A stretch of 64,000 nt of DNA from assembly GCA_963766375.1 (NCBI GenBank), contig CAVXZG010000019.1, positions 186,001 through 250,000 of the forward strand, in the 5' to 3' direction. Source of the DNA: AC-32 sp963766375 (GTDB lineage: Bacteria; Actinomycetota; Thermoleophilia; Gaiellales; Gaiellaceae). The notes beneath the pieces were generated by a model. That model did no database searches, was not told the origin of the DNA, and saw only the letters and a program-made list of their open reading frames with translations. Positions within the stretch are counted from its first letter, which is position 1, and each line of letters begins with the position of its first letter. The translations under genes and the position numbers were made by a program. Shown piece by piece: positions 25,850 through 39,131 of the stretch.

Positions 25850-27163
25850 CTGTCCGAGCAGCGTCCGCCCGATCCCGCCGACCTGGCGGAGGAACCGCTC
25901 GTCGGAGCCGAGCGCCCCGGCGTTCTGGGCTTCCTCGGCCGGCTCAAGCTCGACACGAGGCCCTTGCGCGAGTCTCCTGCGTTCCGCCGTCTCTGGATCG
26001 GCCAGACGATCTCCGTCATCGGCGGCGAGCTGAGCTTCGTCGCGATCCCCTACCAGGTCTTCCAGCTGACCCACTCGACCCTCGCGGTCGGTCTGCTCGG
26101 CTTCTGCACTCTCGTGCCGCTCGTGAGCGTGCCGCTCGTCGGAGGCACGCTCGCTGACGCAGTCGACCGGCGGAAGCTGTTGCTCCAGACCGAGGTCGCG
26201 CTCATGCTCGTGACCGCGCTGTTGGCCGTGAACGCTGCGCTGCCGCATCCGCGGGTCTGGGCGCTCTACGTGCTCTTGACCCTCGGCACGACCGCCTTCA
26301 GCCTGGGTACCCCGGCGTTGCGCTCCCTCCTGCCGCGAATCGTGGCGGAAGACCAGATCGCAGCCGCCTCGGCACTCGAGGGCATCTACGGAAATCTTGC
26401 CGCCGCGGCCGGCCCGATCCTGGCCGGCGTGCTGATCTCGCTCGTTGGACTGACCGCGACCTATCTGATCGACGTGGGCACGTTCGCCGCCTCGCTCGGG
26501 GCGCTCTGGCTGCTACCGCCGCTTCCGCCCGCGGAGGCCGCCGCGCGGGCCAGCGTCCGCTCGATGGCCGAGGGTTTCCGCTACGTCCTCGGCCGCCCGA
26601 TCCTGATCGGCATCTTCCTGGTGGACACGAACGCGATGATCTTCGGCATGCCGATGGCGCTCTTCCCCGCGATCGGCGAGAGCTTCGGCGGTGGCGCGCG
26701 CATCGTCGGCTTGCTCTACGCAGCCCCGTACATCGGCGCGCTCCTGGCCTCGCTGGTCTCTGGCTGGACGAGCCACGTGCGGCGCCAGGGGCTCGGCGTC
26801 GTTGTCGCTGCATCCTGTTGGGGAGTCGCGCTCGTCCTTTTCGGCTTCGCGGATGCCCTGTGGCTCGCGGTCGTGATGCTGGCGTTGGCCGGCGCGGCCG
26901 ACTACATCAGCGCCATCCTGCGCAGCGTGATCGTCTTGACTGCGACTCCGGACGAAATGCGGGGGCGTGTGACCGGGATCGAGTTCGCGCAGGTCGCGAG
27001 CGCGCCGTCGCTCGGCAACGTCGAGGCCGGCGCGGTCGCCGCGGCAACGAACGTGCGCTTCTCGGTCGTCTCCGGCGGGTTCGTTTCAGTCGTGGGCACG
27101 TTGCTGATTGCCGCGGCGGTGCCGGCGCTGCTCCGGTATGACTCGAAGGACCCCGACGCGTGA
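25850..27163 (+). CDS. MFS transporter
   Basis: An integral membrane protein of 399 residues from the TTG at 25964, with about 12 hydrophobic helices: LWIGQTISVIGGELSFVAIP, LGFCTLVPLVSVPLVGGTLADAVDRRKL with the loop 2-3 motif GTLADAVDRR, and LYVLLTLGTTAFSLGTPALR. It resembles enterobactin-exporter-type (EntS/MFS_3) proteins. The frame is open upstream to a CTG at 25850, 3 bases after the previous stop, and reads a plausible N-terminus (SEQRPPDPADLAEEP), so the true start may be this rare CTG. The stop overlaps the next gene's GTG. Substrate unknown. Confidence 0.75.
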   Translation: MSEQRPPDPADLAEEPLVGAERPGVLGFLGRLKLDTRPLRESPAFRRLWIGQTISVIGGELSFVAIPYQVFQLTHSTLAVGLLGFCTLVPLVSVPLVGGTLADAVDRRKLLLQTEVALMLVTALLAVNAALPHPRVWALYVLLTLGTTAFSLGTPALRSLLPRIVAEDQIAAASALEGIYGNLAAAAGPILAGVLISLVGLTATYLIDVGTFAASLGALWLLPPLPPAEAAARASVRSMAEGFRYVLGRPILIGIFLVDTNAMIFGMPMALFPAIGESFGGGARIVGLLYAAPYIGALLASLVSGWTSHVRRQGLGVVVAASCWGVALVLFGFADALWLAVVMLALAGAADYISAILRSVIVLTATPDEMRGRVTGIEFAQVASAPSLGNVEAGAVAAATNVRFSVVSGGFVSVVGTLLIAAAVPALLRYDSKDPDA

Positions 27164-27714
27164 TCGACTTCTCGCGCAGCGTCCACGAGATCGCACCCGA
27201 GTTGATCGGCGCGACGCTGCTCGTGGACGGGATCGGCGGTCGCATCGTCGAGGTCGAGGCCTACGACCGGGAAGATCCCGCCAGCCACGGCTACCGCGGC
27301 CGCACCCAGCGCAACGCTTCCATGTTCGGCCCGCCCGGCCACGCGTATGTCTACCGCTCGTACGGCATCCACTGGTGCCTCAACCTCGTCTGCGAGGAGG
27401 TGGAGGTCCCCAGCGCTGTCCTTGTGCGAGCGCTCGAGCCGACGCACGGCCTCGACCAGATGCGGAGGCGCCGAGGGCTCGACGACCCGCGCGTGCTCGC
27501 AAGCGGTCCCGGCCGGCTCTGCCAGGCGCTCGGGATCACGCGCGAGCACGACGGCCTACCGCTCGACCGGCCGCCCTTCGAGCTGCGCGAGCGGGCCGGG
27601 CCGGTTCAGGTTCACTCGGGCACGCGTGTAGGGATCACCCGCGCCACCGAGCTGCCTTGGCGGTACGCCGAGGCGGGCTCGCGCTTTCTCAGCCGCCCTT
27701 TACGACCAGCGTGA
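27160..27714 (+). CDS. 3-methyladenine DNA glycosylase (AAG/Mpg family)
   Basis: A 184-residue protein with family motifs: HEIAPELIGATLL, GRIVEVEAYDREDPASHGYRG (catalytic Glu in EVEAY), NASMFGPPGHAYVYRSYGIHWCLN, SGPGRLCQALGIT. It excises alkylated purines in base-excision repair. The GTG start overlaps the MFS stop (GTGA). The 3' end overlaps the convergent PBP gene by 26 bases. Confidence 0.9.
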   Translation: MIDFSRSVHEIAPELIGATLLVDGIGGRIVEVEAYDREDPASHGYRGRTQRNASMFGPPGHAYVYRSYGIHWCLNLVCEEVEVPSAVLVRALEPTHGLDQMRRRRGLDDPRVLASGPGRLCQALGITREHDGLPLDRPPFELRERAGPVQVHSGTRVGITRATELPWRYAEAGSRFLSRPLRPA

Positions 27715-30130
27715 CGACGAGCCCGCGCCCCGCGGCTCTGCGCGGGCCTGGAGTCTGCGCGATCACCTTCGCTCCGGGCGAAGAGCTGCCTGTCACCTTC
27801 CACTTCAAGTGCAACCGCTCGAGCCGCGCCTGCGCGCGCCCAAGCCTCAGGCCGATCAGGCGCGGGACGATCCCGTGCAGCGCCTTCGGCAGGACGAGCG
27901 TGACCTTGTCGTAGGAGGAGAGCGTCCCTCGAGCGGGGAACTGGCGGAGCACGATGCCGAGGCGCTGGCGCGGCTTCGCCGGCTCGTAGACGTACTGCGG
28001 GGTGAGCGGCTGGGCGGCGAGCCGCGAGTTCGCCTGCGCCACCGTCTGCCCGATCAGGCGCGGCACCTCCACCTCGTTCACCTTGCACTTGGCGGTGCGT
28101 GCGGGGCCCTCGCCCTCGAAGTAGAGAAGCTGCTTCGTGTTGTTGCAGTTGCCGTTGTCGAGCTGGAGCTGGCCGTTGCGGTAGACGACCTGCTTCGGCA
28201 CGGCGAAGGGCTGCGAGACCGAGGGGAAATCCTGCGGCGGGTTGCCCCGGTACGCGAGCGCGCGCTCCATGAAGCTCTTCCAGATGAGCGCGGGGAAGGT
28301 GCCGCCCGCGACCGCGTCGCCGTGGTACTCGGTCAGCATCGGCCGCAGCGAGTTCGGGTAACCGACCCAGACTGCGGTCACCAGCTGCGGCGTGTAGCCG
28401 ACGAACCAGGCATCCCCGTAGTTCTCGGTCGTGCCGGTCTTGCCGGCGACGGGGCGGCCGTCCGAGAGCTGCGCCTGCCGGCCGGTTCCTCCGGTGACGA
28501 CGCCCTGGAGCAGCGAGGTCAAGAGGGCGGCAGTGTTCTCGGTCAGCACCGGCCGGCCGACCGGAAGGTTGTTGTCGACGATGCGACCGGACTCGTTGCG
28601 CACCGTCGAGATCGCCCGCGGGCGGTTCCCGAACGCCGCGCCGTCGATGCGCCGGCCGCGGTAGGCGAAGGCCGAGAACGCGCGGGCCATCTCGAGCGGG
28701 TTGACCGCCTCGGCGCCGAGGCCGATCGCGAAGTAGTTCTTCAGCGGGCTGGTGATCCCGAGCCGCCTCGCGGTTCGGACGATCGCCCCCGGCCCGACCA
28801 GCTGCGTCAGCTGCGCGTAGACCGTGTTGTCGGAGAACTCGGTTGCGGTGGCAAGCGAGATCCGCCCGAGGTCGGAGTTCTCGTAGTTGCGCACCGACCA
28901 GACCTTGTCGCCGAGCGGTATCTGCACCGGCCCGGACTCGAACTCCGAGTCGGGCGAGATGCCGTCCCGCAGGGCGGTTGCCAGCACGAACGGCTTGAAC
29001 GATGAGCCCGGCTGGCGCTCGCCCTGCACGGCGAGGTTGAACTGGCTCTTGCGGTAGTTGTTGCCGCCGATCATCGCGAGCACGCTGCCGTCGCGCGGGT
29101 CGACAGCGACGAGCGCGGCCGAGGGCCCGTTTGGGTTGGTCAGCCACTTCGTGATCGCCTGCCGCGCGAAGCGCTGGATGTTGAGGTCGATCGTGGTCTT
29201 CACGCGCAGCCCGCCGCCGAAGACGCGGCCCGAGCCGTAGCGATCGATCAGCTGCTGCTTCACGTAGTTGGTGAAGTAGGGCGCCGGGCCTCCTGTGTCC
29301 GAGAGGCGGACATCATCCGGGCGCGGCAAGCGCGCTCGAGTGGCATTGGCGTAGTCACCGTAGGTGATGTCGCCCTGGTCGAGCATCTGCCGGAGAACAA
29401 GGTCCCGTCGCTCGCGCGCAGCCTTCGGGTTCGTCACCGGGTCGTAACGGGCCGGATCGCTGGGGATCCCGGCGAGCAGCGCCGCCTCGGCGAGGCCGAG
29501 GTGCTCGGGGTCGGCAGGGTGATGGAAGTACGTCAGCGCGGCCTGTTGCACGCCATATGCGCCGTTTCCGAAATAGATCGTGTTCAGGTAGGCGGTCAGG
29601 ATCCGGTCCTTCGACCAACGCTGCTCGAGTTGCCACGCGAGCGCTGCTTCCTTCAGCTTCCGGCTGATCGAACGCTGGCTCTTGACGTAGGTGTTCTTCA
29701 CGAACTGCTGCGTGATCGTCGAGCCGCCCTCGACCACGCGCTGGTTGCGCACGTCCTGCCAGACGGCCCGCATGATCCCGTGCACGTCGACGCCGCGGTG
29801 CTCGTAGAAGCGCTTGTCCTCGATCGCGATGATCGCCTGCTTCATCAGCGGCGCGATGTGGTCCGAGGGCACGAGGATCCGGCTCTGCGAGCCTCGTAGC
29901 ACGGCCAGGATCCGCTCGCCCTTCGAGTCGTAGACGTAGCCGTCCACCTCGCGCTGCTGCAGCCGCGCGGGGTCGAGCGACGGGACCTCGCTCGCGATCG
30001 ACGTGACCAGCCCGAAGGTGAACGAGAGCGACCCAAGGATGAAGAGGATCAGGAGGAGGCCGAACAGGCGCAGCTTGCGAATCCTGCGCCGCGGCTTCTT
30101 GGACACCTGCGGGGGGCCGGTACGCGGCAC
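27689..30130 (-). CDS. class A penicillin-binding protein (PBP1a type) with two PASTA domains
   Basis: About 813 residues. One N-terminal membrane helix (LRLFGLLLILFILGSLSFTF) is followed by a GT51 glycosyltransferase with AIIAIEDKRFYEHRGVD (catalytic Glu), GGSTITQQFVKN and RKLKEAALAWQLEQ. The transpeptidase has SSFK (GERQPGSSFKPFVLA), SxN (SDNTVY) and KTGT (PVAGKTGTTENYGD). Two C-terminal PASTA repeats begin VPRLIGQTVAQANSRLA and VPRLIGLRLGRAQARLE. It polymerises and crosslinks peptidoglycan. The GTG at 30130 is chosen because TACAAT lies 12 bases upstream; the frame is open further but runs into tyrS. Confidence 0.92.
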   Translation of the reverse strand: MPRTGPPQVSKKPRRRIRKLRLFGLLLILFILGSLSFTFGLVTSIASEVPSLDPARLQQREVDGYVYDSKGERILAVLRGSQSRILVPSDHIAPLMKQAIIAIEDKRFYEHRGVDVHGIMRAVWQDVRNQRVVEGGSTITQQFVKNTYVKSQRSISRKLKEAALAWQLEQRWSKDRILTAYLNTIYFGNGAYGVQQAALTYFHHPADPEHLGLAEAALLAGIPSDPARYDPVTNPKAARERRDLVLRQMLDQGDITYGDYANATRARLPRPDDVRLSDTGGPAPYFTNYVKQQLIDRYGSGRVFGGGLRVKTTIDLNIQRFARQAITKWLTNPNGPSAALVAVDPRDGSVLAMIGGNNYRKSQFNLAVQGERQPGSSFKPFVLATALRDGISPDSEFESGPVQIPLGDKVWSVRNYENSDLGRISLATATEFSDNTVYAQLTQLVGPGAIVRTARRLGITSPLKNYFAIGLGAEAVNPLEMARAFSAFAYRGRRIDGAAFGNRPRAISTVRNESGRIVDNNLPVGRPVLTENTAALLTSLLQGVVTGGTGRQAQLSDGRPVAGKTGTTENYGDAWFVGYTPQLVTAVWVGYPNSLRPMLTEYHGDAVAGGTFPALIWKSFMERALAYRGNPPQDFPSVSQPFAVPKQVVYRNGQLQLDNGNCNNTKQLLYFEGEGPARTAKCKVNEVEVPRLIGQTVAQANSRLAAQPLTPQYVYEPAKPRQRLGIVLRQFPARGTLSSYDKVTLVLPKALHGIVPRLIGLRLGRAQARLERLHLKWKVTGSSSPGAKVIAQTPGPRRAAGRGLVVTLVVKGG

Positions 30131-30142
30131 GAGAAGCGCAGG

Positions 30143-30158
30143 ATTGTAGCTATAGACT
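30143..30158. promoter_or_regulatory. divergent -10 boxes for the PBP gene and tyrS
   Basis: Plus strand TAGACT at 30153-30158 is 9 bases before the tyrS ATG. Minus strand TACAAT at 30143-30148 is 12 bases before the PBP GTG. Neither gene has a Shine-Dalgarno sequence, so both messages may be leaderless. The boxes are seen; their use is inferred. Confidence 0.5.
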
Positions 30159-30167
30159 CGCCCGGCA

Positions 30168-31317
30168 ATGGGCGTCGCCGAGCTGACCCGCAACGCGGTG
30201 GACGTATTGCCGCAGGGAGGGCTCGAGCGGAAGCTCGCCCTCAACCGCCCGCTGCGCGTGAAGCTGGGGATCGACGTCACCTCGCCCGACATCCACGTCG
30301 GCCGCGGGATCCCGCTCCAGCGGATGCGCGCCTTCCAGGACGAGGGTCACGCGGGTGTGCTGATCATCGGCGACTACACGACCCGGATCGGCGACCCCTC
30401 GGGCCGCTCGTCGGAGCGGCCGGTGCTGAGCGACGAGGAGATCGAGGCGAACGCGCAGACCTATCTCGACCAGGCAATGGTCATCCTCGACCCAGATCGA
30501 ACCGAGATCCGCTACAACGGCGAGTGGCTCGGCAAGCTCTCCTACGCAGAGGTCGTGCGGCTCGCGAGGACGATCACCGTCGCCCGCATGCTCGAGCGCG
30601 ACGACTTCGCCAAGCGCTATCTGGCCCAGGAGCCGATCTCGGTGTCCGAGCTCCTCTACCCGCTGATGCAGGCCTACGACTCGGTCGCAGTCGAGGCCGA
30701 CGTCGAGCTCGGCGGCACCGACCAGCTCTACAACCTGCTCGCCGGCCGCGAGGTGATGGAGGCCTACGGCCTCGAGCCGCAGGTCGCGCTGACGACGCCG
30801 ATCCTCGTCTCCTGGGACGGCGACAAGATGAGCTCGTCGCTCGGGAACAACATCCCGCTCACGGCGCCTCCGGAGGAGATGTTCGGCCGGACGATGCGTC
30901 TCCCCGACTCGCTGCTGCCCGAGTGGTACCGGCTTGTCCGGGAGCAGGAGCTGCAGGCGGATGCCGACCCGCTCGAGGCGAAGCTCGCGCTGGCGACGAT
31001 TCATCGTCGGACGCTCGCACGGTGACGAGGCAGCGCGGCAGGCGGAGGACCACTTCACGCGCGTGGTCCGCGAGGGACAGGCGCCGGAGGAGGTTCCGGA
31101 GGCGCCGCTCCCGGAGGGCGAACCGGTGCACCTGCCGGCGGTGCTCGTGGACCTGCTCGGTGTCGGCTCGACGAGCGAGGCACGGCGGCTGATCTCGCAG
31201 GGAGGCGTGAAGGTCGACGGGGAGGTGGTGAGCGACCTCGATTTGCCACGCGCCCGGCTCGGAGGAGCGCTCGTTCAAGCCGGAAAGAGGCGCTTCGTCC
31301 GCTTCGGTCCCGCCTGA
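30168..31317 (+). CDS. tyrS: tyrosyl-tRNA synthetase, one frame change before the S4 domain
   Basis: The class I synthetase core is intact: VKLGIDVTSPDIHVGRGIPL (HIGH-like HVGR), ELGGTDQLYNLLAGREVM, SWDGDKMSSSLGNNIPL (KMSKS-like KMSSS). At about 31003 (GATTCATCGTCGG) the frame stops making sense and resumes one base later: HGDEAARQAEDHFTRVV, then an S4 RNA-binding domain (LLGVGSTSEARRLISQGGVKV) ending RRFVRFGPA at 31317. The length is 3n+1. Because the gene is essential, one extra base in the sequence is the likeliest cause. It would give about 382 residues, the normal size. Confidence 0.9.
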
Positions 31318-31346
31318 CGCCAAGCCCTCGAACTTGGTGCTATCAT
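31318..31346 (+). promoter_or_regulatory. candidate rRNA operon promoter
   Basis: TATCAT at 31341-31346 is the best -10-like box between tyrS and 16S; the -35 region is weak. No comparable box is seen between the terminator at 31448-31475 and the pre-16S processing stem at 31503, so transcription of the operon probably starts here. Confidence 0.4.
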
Positions 31347-31350
31347 CCCC

Positions 31351-31475
31351 GAGCCGTTCGAAAGGGCGGCGTGTAAGAACGTCCCTGTACCTCGACCAGG
31401 AGCGCCTTCGGACGCAGACGGATACGACAGTGATCCGAGCTACGTAGGCCTCTGGTGCGAGTCGGAGGCTTTTTT
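31351..31475 (+). ncRNA. structured leader or small RNA ending in an intrinsic terminator
   Basis: About 125 bases with serial hairpins: CCTG/CAGG at 31384-31400; a stem at 31402-31415 capped by a C(UUCG)G tetraloop; CGGAT/ATCCG at 31419-31437; then GCCTC (31448-31452) with GAGGC (31465-31469) followed by six T. It precedes the boxA-like element and the 16S processing stem. It could be an attenuator in the rRNA leader or a separate small RNA. No known family recognised. Confidence 0.5.
31448..31475 (+). terminator. intrinsic terminator inside the rRNA leader
   Basis: The stem GCCTC/GAGGC is followed by TTTTTT. It lies about 200 bases upstream of 16S and 130 bases after the tyrS stop. Confidence 0.7.
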
Positions 31476-31495
31476 ACGCGCCGGCCGCGGCGCTG

Positions 31496-31517
31496 GTCTT
31501 TGAAAACTCAGCAGTGC
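31496..31517 (+). promoter_or_regulatory. boxA-like element and 5' arm of the pre-16S processing stem
   Basis: TCTTTGAAAACTC resembles boxA antitermination sites. AAAACTCAGCAGTGC at 31503-31517 is perfectly complementary to 33323-33337 after 16S, and GCCGAG at 31524-31529 to CTCGGC at 33310-33315. This is the long stem expected for RNase III release of pre-16S. Confidence 0.75.
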
Positions 31518-31674
31518 GAATACGCCGAGACCTCGAGCCTCGAGGGCATCGCTTGCGGTGCCGTTTGGGCAAGAGGCCTTAAAAAACCCGTCAAACCCTC
31601 TTTGGAGGGTGAGACACTTTGAGCTCCAAGCTCAATCGTTGTAGTCGGTTGCCTTCTTCGGAAGACAGCCGATC

Positions 31675-33222
<1,548 letters not shown>

Positions 33223-33435
33223 TAGGGAATACCGGAGCAATTACTCCGGTGGGCGCTCGCCCGTTGATGAATTCCGTCCGGATCCGAGCTCGCCTAGAAG
33301 TACGTCGACCTCGGCTGTAGGAGCACTGCTGAGTTTTGAGAGACCGCGCCTGGCGCGGCTTCTCTGCTTGGCCGGACCTTAGGCGCCGGCGCGCACCTTG
33401 AAAACTCCATAGCGGCATACAATTGTGTTCTTCAC
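33223..33435 (+). other. 16S-23S spacer without tRNA genes
   Basis: About 210 bases. It contains a hairpin ACCGGAG/CTCCGGT (about 33231-33249), the 3' arm of the pre-16S stem (33310-33337), and the 5' arm of the pre-23S stem AAAACTCCATAGC (33401-33413) preceded by TTG, which is again boxA-like. No tRNA-Ile or tRNA-Ala is present. Confidence 0.8.
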
Positions 33436-36418
<2,983 letters not shown>

Positions 36419-36475
36419 TGAACACAAGCGTGTGTTGCTATGGAGTTTTGAGGGTGCGCGTTTGCGCCCAACAAT

Positions 36476-36592
<117 letters not shown>

Positions 36593-36598
36593 ATTTGA

Positions 36599-36630
36599 CG
36601 AAGGGCCGCGCAAGCGGCCTTTCGTGTTCT
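36599..36630 (+). terminator. rRNA operon terminator
   Basis: GGCCGC (36604-36609), loop GCAA, GCGGCC (36614-36619), with the stem extended outward by about five more pairs, then TGTTCT. It ends at the stop codon of the convergent htpX-like gene and may serve both directions. Confidence 0.7.
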
Positions 36631-37473
36631 CTAGGCGGCGCGGAGCTTCTCTCGCCAGTCCGGGTCGAGCTCCCGTAGCCGGCGGACGCGCTCGCCGACC
36701 GGCGGATGCGTGTTGAAGAGCGCCGCCAGGCCTTCCTCGGCGAACGGATTGAACGTGTAGAGCGGCTCCGTCGCCGGATTTGCACGGAACTCGACGAGCT
36801 CGGAGGCCTGCTCGAGTCGGATCAGCGCGTCGGCCAGTCCGTGCGGGGAGCCGCAGAGCTCGGCCGCCGCGCGGTCGGCCGTGAACTCGCGCTTCGGCGA
36901 CAGGAGCAGGTGCACCAGCGCGGCGGCCAGAGGCCCGAGCACGAACAGGAGCGCCCGCGAGAGCCAGCCGCCGATGCGGCTCGTCTCCAGCAAGGCGGCC
37001 GCGAATACGACCACCGAGGTCTGCACCAGGATGTCGCGGTTGCGAATGTGTGCCAGCTCGTGGGCAAGGACGCCTTCCAGCTCCGCCGGCGGCGCTGCGC
37101 CGAGAAGGCCGCGGCTGACGGCGATCGCGGCACCGCGCGGCCCGCGTCCTGCAGCGAGCGCACGAGGGTGGCCGTCCGGCAGCAGGAACACGCGAGGCTT
37201 GGGGAGCCCCGCGACCGCGGCGAGCCGCTGCACCGTCGCATGCAGTGCCGGGTACTGGCCGAGCGGGAGCTCCCGCGCACCGACCATCCCGAGCGCGACC
37301 CGGTCGCCGTACCAGTACGAGGCGCCCACGACCAGCAGCCCGAAGAAGACGACGAGCGAGACGAGCCGGTAGCCACCGAAGGGCCAGGCGATCGCCGCGA
37401 GCAGGGCGCAGCCGCCGGCGATCAGCAACCAAGCCTTGAGCACGTTCCAGCCGACGAGGAGCCGACCGCGCAT
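36631..37473 (-). CDS. M48 membrane metalloprotease, HtpX-like
   Basis: A 280-residue protein with two N-terminal helices (WLLIAGGCALLAAIAWPF, LVSLVVFFGLLVVGASYWYG), the zinc motif LAHELAHIRNRD and the third ligand Glu in SPKREFTADRAAAEL, with two more helices between. HtpX-type proteases degrade misfolded membrane proteins. The residue after the catalytic Glu and the rest of the M48B pattern are normal. It is followed on the same strand (upstream) by two small genes in a likely operon. Confidence 0.88.
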   Translation of the reverse strand: MRGRLLVGWNVLKAWLLIAGGCALLAAIAWPFGGYRLVSLVVFFGLLVVGASYWYGDRVALGMVGARELPLGQYPALHATVQRLAAVAGLPKPRVFLLPDGHPRALAAGRGPRGAAIAVSRGLLGAAPPAELEGVLAHELAHIRNRDILVQTSVVVFAAALLETSRIGGWLSRALLFVLGPLAAALVHLLLSPKREFTADRAAAELCGSPHGLADALIRLEQASELVEFRANPATEPLYTFNPFAEEGLAALFNTHPPVGERVRRLRELDPDWREKLRAA

Positions 37474-37475
37474 TC

Positions 37476-37724
37476 TCAGCCCTCTTCTGGCTGCTCGTCC
37501 TCGTCGAGCCCGCGCGGGGGCCAGTCGGGCTCTGGCGCGTCACAGCGGCTGGAGCAATGCAGCGACGCGATGTTCTGGAGTGGAATGAGGATGTGCCCGT
37601 TCAACTCGAGGTGCGCCACGTCGTCGAGGAGGCAGTACGCGGTGAGCACGCCGTCCTGGTAGTCGCCACCGAAGAGCGCAACTTCGACCTGCTCGCCCTT
37701 GTACTTGCTGGTGTAGTCCTCCAT
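37476..37724 (-). CDS. small hypothetical protein
   Basis: An 82-residue protein: MEDYTSKYKGEQVEVALFGG, DYQDGVLTAYCLLDDVAHLE, HILIPLQNIASLHC, then an acidic tail ending DEDEQPEEG. The alternating pattern and size suggest an Sm/SH3-like small beta barrel, but I do not recognise a family. It lies 2 bases upstream of the htpX-like gene and 8 bases downstream of the phosphatase gene, so it is part of a three-gene minus-strand operon. Confidence 0.55.
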   Translation of the reverse strand: MEDYTSKYKGEQVEVALFGGDYQDGVLTAYCLLDDVAHLELNGHILIPLQNIASLHCSSRCDAPEPDWPPRGLDEDEQPEEG

Positions 37725-37732
37725 TGCCCGGC

Positions 37733-38314
37733 TCAGTCTACTCGGCGGAAAATGCCGTCCTCGACCGCGAATTCGGCGACGAACGCATTCGCCACGACCG
37801 GCCCGCGACGCCGCGACTCGGAGTGCGTGACCCCGTCTGCGAGCGCGTACGCGGCGCGCACCGGCCCTCCATGTGAGACCGCGAGGATCCGCTCGCCCTC
37901 GTGTGCGGCGGCGAGCTCCAACAGAGCGCCGATCACCCGGTTGCCCATCTCTTCATAGCTCTCGCCGTCCTCCCACCCCTGCTCGTACTCGAGCCAGCGG
38001 GCGAACTCCTTCGGAAAGCGCTCTTCCACCTCGGCGCGCGTCAGCCCCTCCCACGAGCCGACGTCCACCTCGCGCAGCGCGTCCACGGCTGCCGGCTCGA
38101 GACCGTGCGGGGCCGCCACGATCTGCGCGGTCTCGAACGCCCGCTGCAGCGGGCTCGAGTAGACGGCCGCGAGCGGCTGGTCCGCCATCGCCGCGCCCAA
38201 CTCCGCTGCCTGGGCGCGCCCGGTCTCGTTGAGCGGAGGGTCCGCGTGGCCCTGGAAGCGGTTCTCGCGGTTCCAATCGGTCTCGCCGTGGCGGGCCAGG
38301 AGGATCGTCGTCAC
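37733..38314 (-). CDS. histidine phosphatase (phosphoglycerate mutase-like)
   Basis: A 193-residue protein: ILLARHGETDWNRENRFQGH (RHG phospho-His motif), YSSPLQRAFETAQIV, DVGSWEGLTRAEVEERFP, and the second catalytic His in ILAVSHGGPVRAAYAL. Members act as broad phosphatases, alpha-ribazole phosphatase or mutase; the exact substrate cannot be set by eye. First gene of the minus-strand operon, divergent from the SDR gene with only 23 bases between starts. Confidence 0.85.
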   Translation of the reverse strand: MTTILLARHGETDWNRENRFQGHADPPLNETGRAQAAELGAAMADQPLAAVYSSPLQRAFETAQIVAAPHGLEPAAVDALREVDVGSWEGLTRAEVEERFPKEFARWLEYEQGWEDGESYEEMGNRVIGALLELAAAHEGERILAVSHGGPVRAAYALADGVTHSESRRRGPVVANAFVAEFAVEDGIFRRVD

Positions 38315-38323
38315 GGCGGGAAT

Positions 38324-38329
38324 TACACT
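38324..38329 (+). promoter_or_regulatory. -10 box TACACT for the SDR gene
   Basis: TACACT ends 8 bases before the TTG start at 38338, with no Shine-Dalgarno sequence. This implies a leaderless transcript. Confidence 0.45.
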
Positions 38330-38337
38330 AACCGCCC

Positions 38338-39121
38338 TTGGACCTCGGCCTGCGTGACCGTGTGTGCATCGTCACCGGCTCGACCGGGGGGATCGGCCTC
38401 GCGACCGCCAAGCTCCTCGCGGACGAGGGCGCACGCGTGGTCGTCTGCGGTCGCGACTCGGAGCGAGTCGAGCGCGCGCGTGACGAGAGCGGCGCTGCGC
38501 TCGGCGTGGTCTGCGATCTCGCTGAGCCGGCCGCGCCGGAGGAGCTCGTCGCCGAGACGGCCGGCGCTCTCGGCCCGCCGGACTGCCTCGTGAACAACGT
38601 CGGCGCCGCCTACCAGCTCGGCTTCGAGGAGCTCTCGGACCGGCACTGGGACGAGATGTGGCAGCTGAACGTGATGAGCTACGTGCGCGCGATCCGCGCC
38701 GTGCTGCCGGGGATGAAGACACGGCGGCGGCGTGATCGTGAACGTCTCCTCGACCGCGGGCAAGCGGCCTTCGACGGGGATGCCCAACTACTCGGTGACG
38801 AAGGCGGCCGTGCTCTCGCTCTCGCGGCTGGTCGCCGACCTCTATGCGGCGGACGGGGTCCGCTGCAACGCGGTCGCTCCCGGGCCGACCGCAACCGAGG
38901 CCTGGCTCGGCGAGGGCGGACTGGCCGACCAGCAGGCCGAGCGGAGCGGCAAGACCCGCGAGGAGGTGCTCGACGCGGTCGGCAAGGGCCGGCCGCTCGG
39001 GCGGCTCGCGGAGCCGGAGGAGATCGCCGCGGTGATCGCGTTTCTCTGCTCGGACCGGGCCGCGTACGTGACCGGCGCAGCCTGGAGCGCGGACGGCGGA
39101 ACCGTCCCGATCATCATCTAG
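38338..39121 (+). CDS. short-chain dehydrogenase/reductase, one frame change
   Basis: Start TTG: MDLGLRDRVCIVTGSTGGIG (NAD(P) motif TGxxxGIG), CLVNNVGAAYQLGF (NNxG). Near 38728, within CGGCGGCGGC, the frame shifts by one base. It continues IVNVSSTAGKRPSTGMPNYS with catalytic Ser and VTKAAV for YxxxK (Y-S-V-T-K), then ADGVRCNAVAPGPTATEAWL, and ends ADGGTVPIII. The length is 3n+1. An extra C or G in the CGG repeat is the likely cause. About 260 residues after correction; substrate unknown. Confidence 0.8.
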
Positions 39122-39131
39122 GCTGACCGTT

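Noticed and set aside
30131..30292. 54-residue N-terminal extension of the PBP
   Set aside because: It is antisense to the tyrS start, which is well supported, and adds no signal or membrane feature.
31318..31480. T-box riboswitch near tyrS
   Set aside because: The structured RNA lies downstream of tyrS, not upstream. No T-box bulge (UGGN) antiterminator was found.
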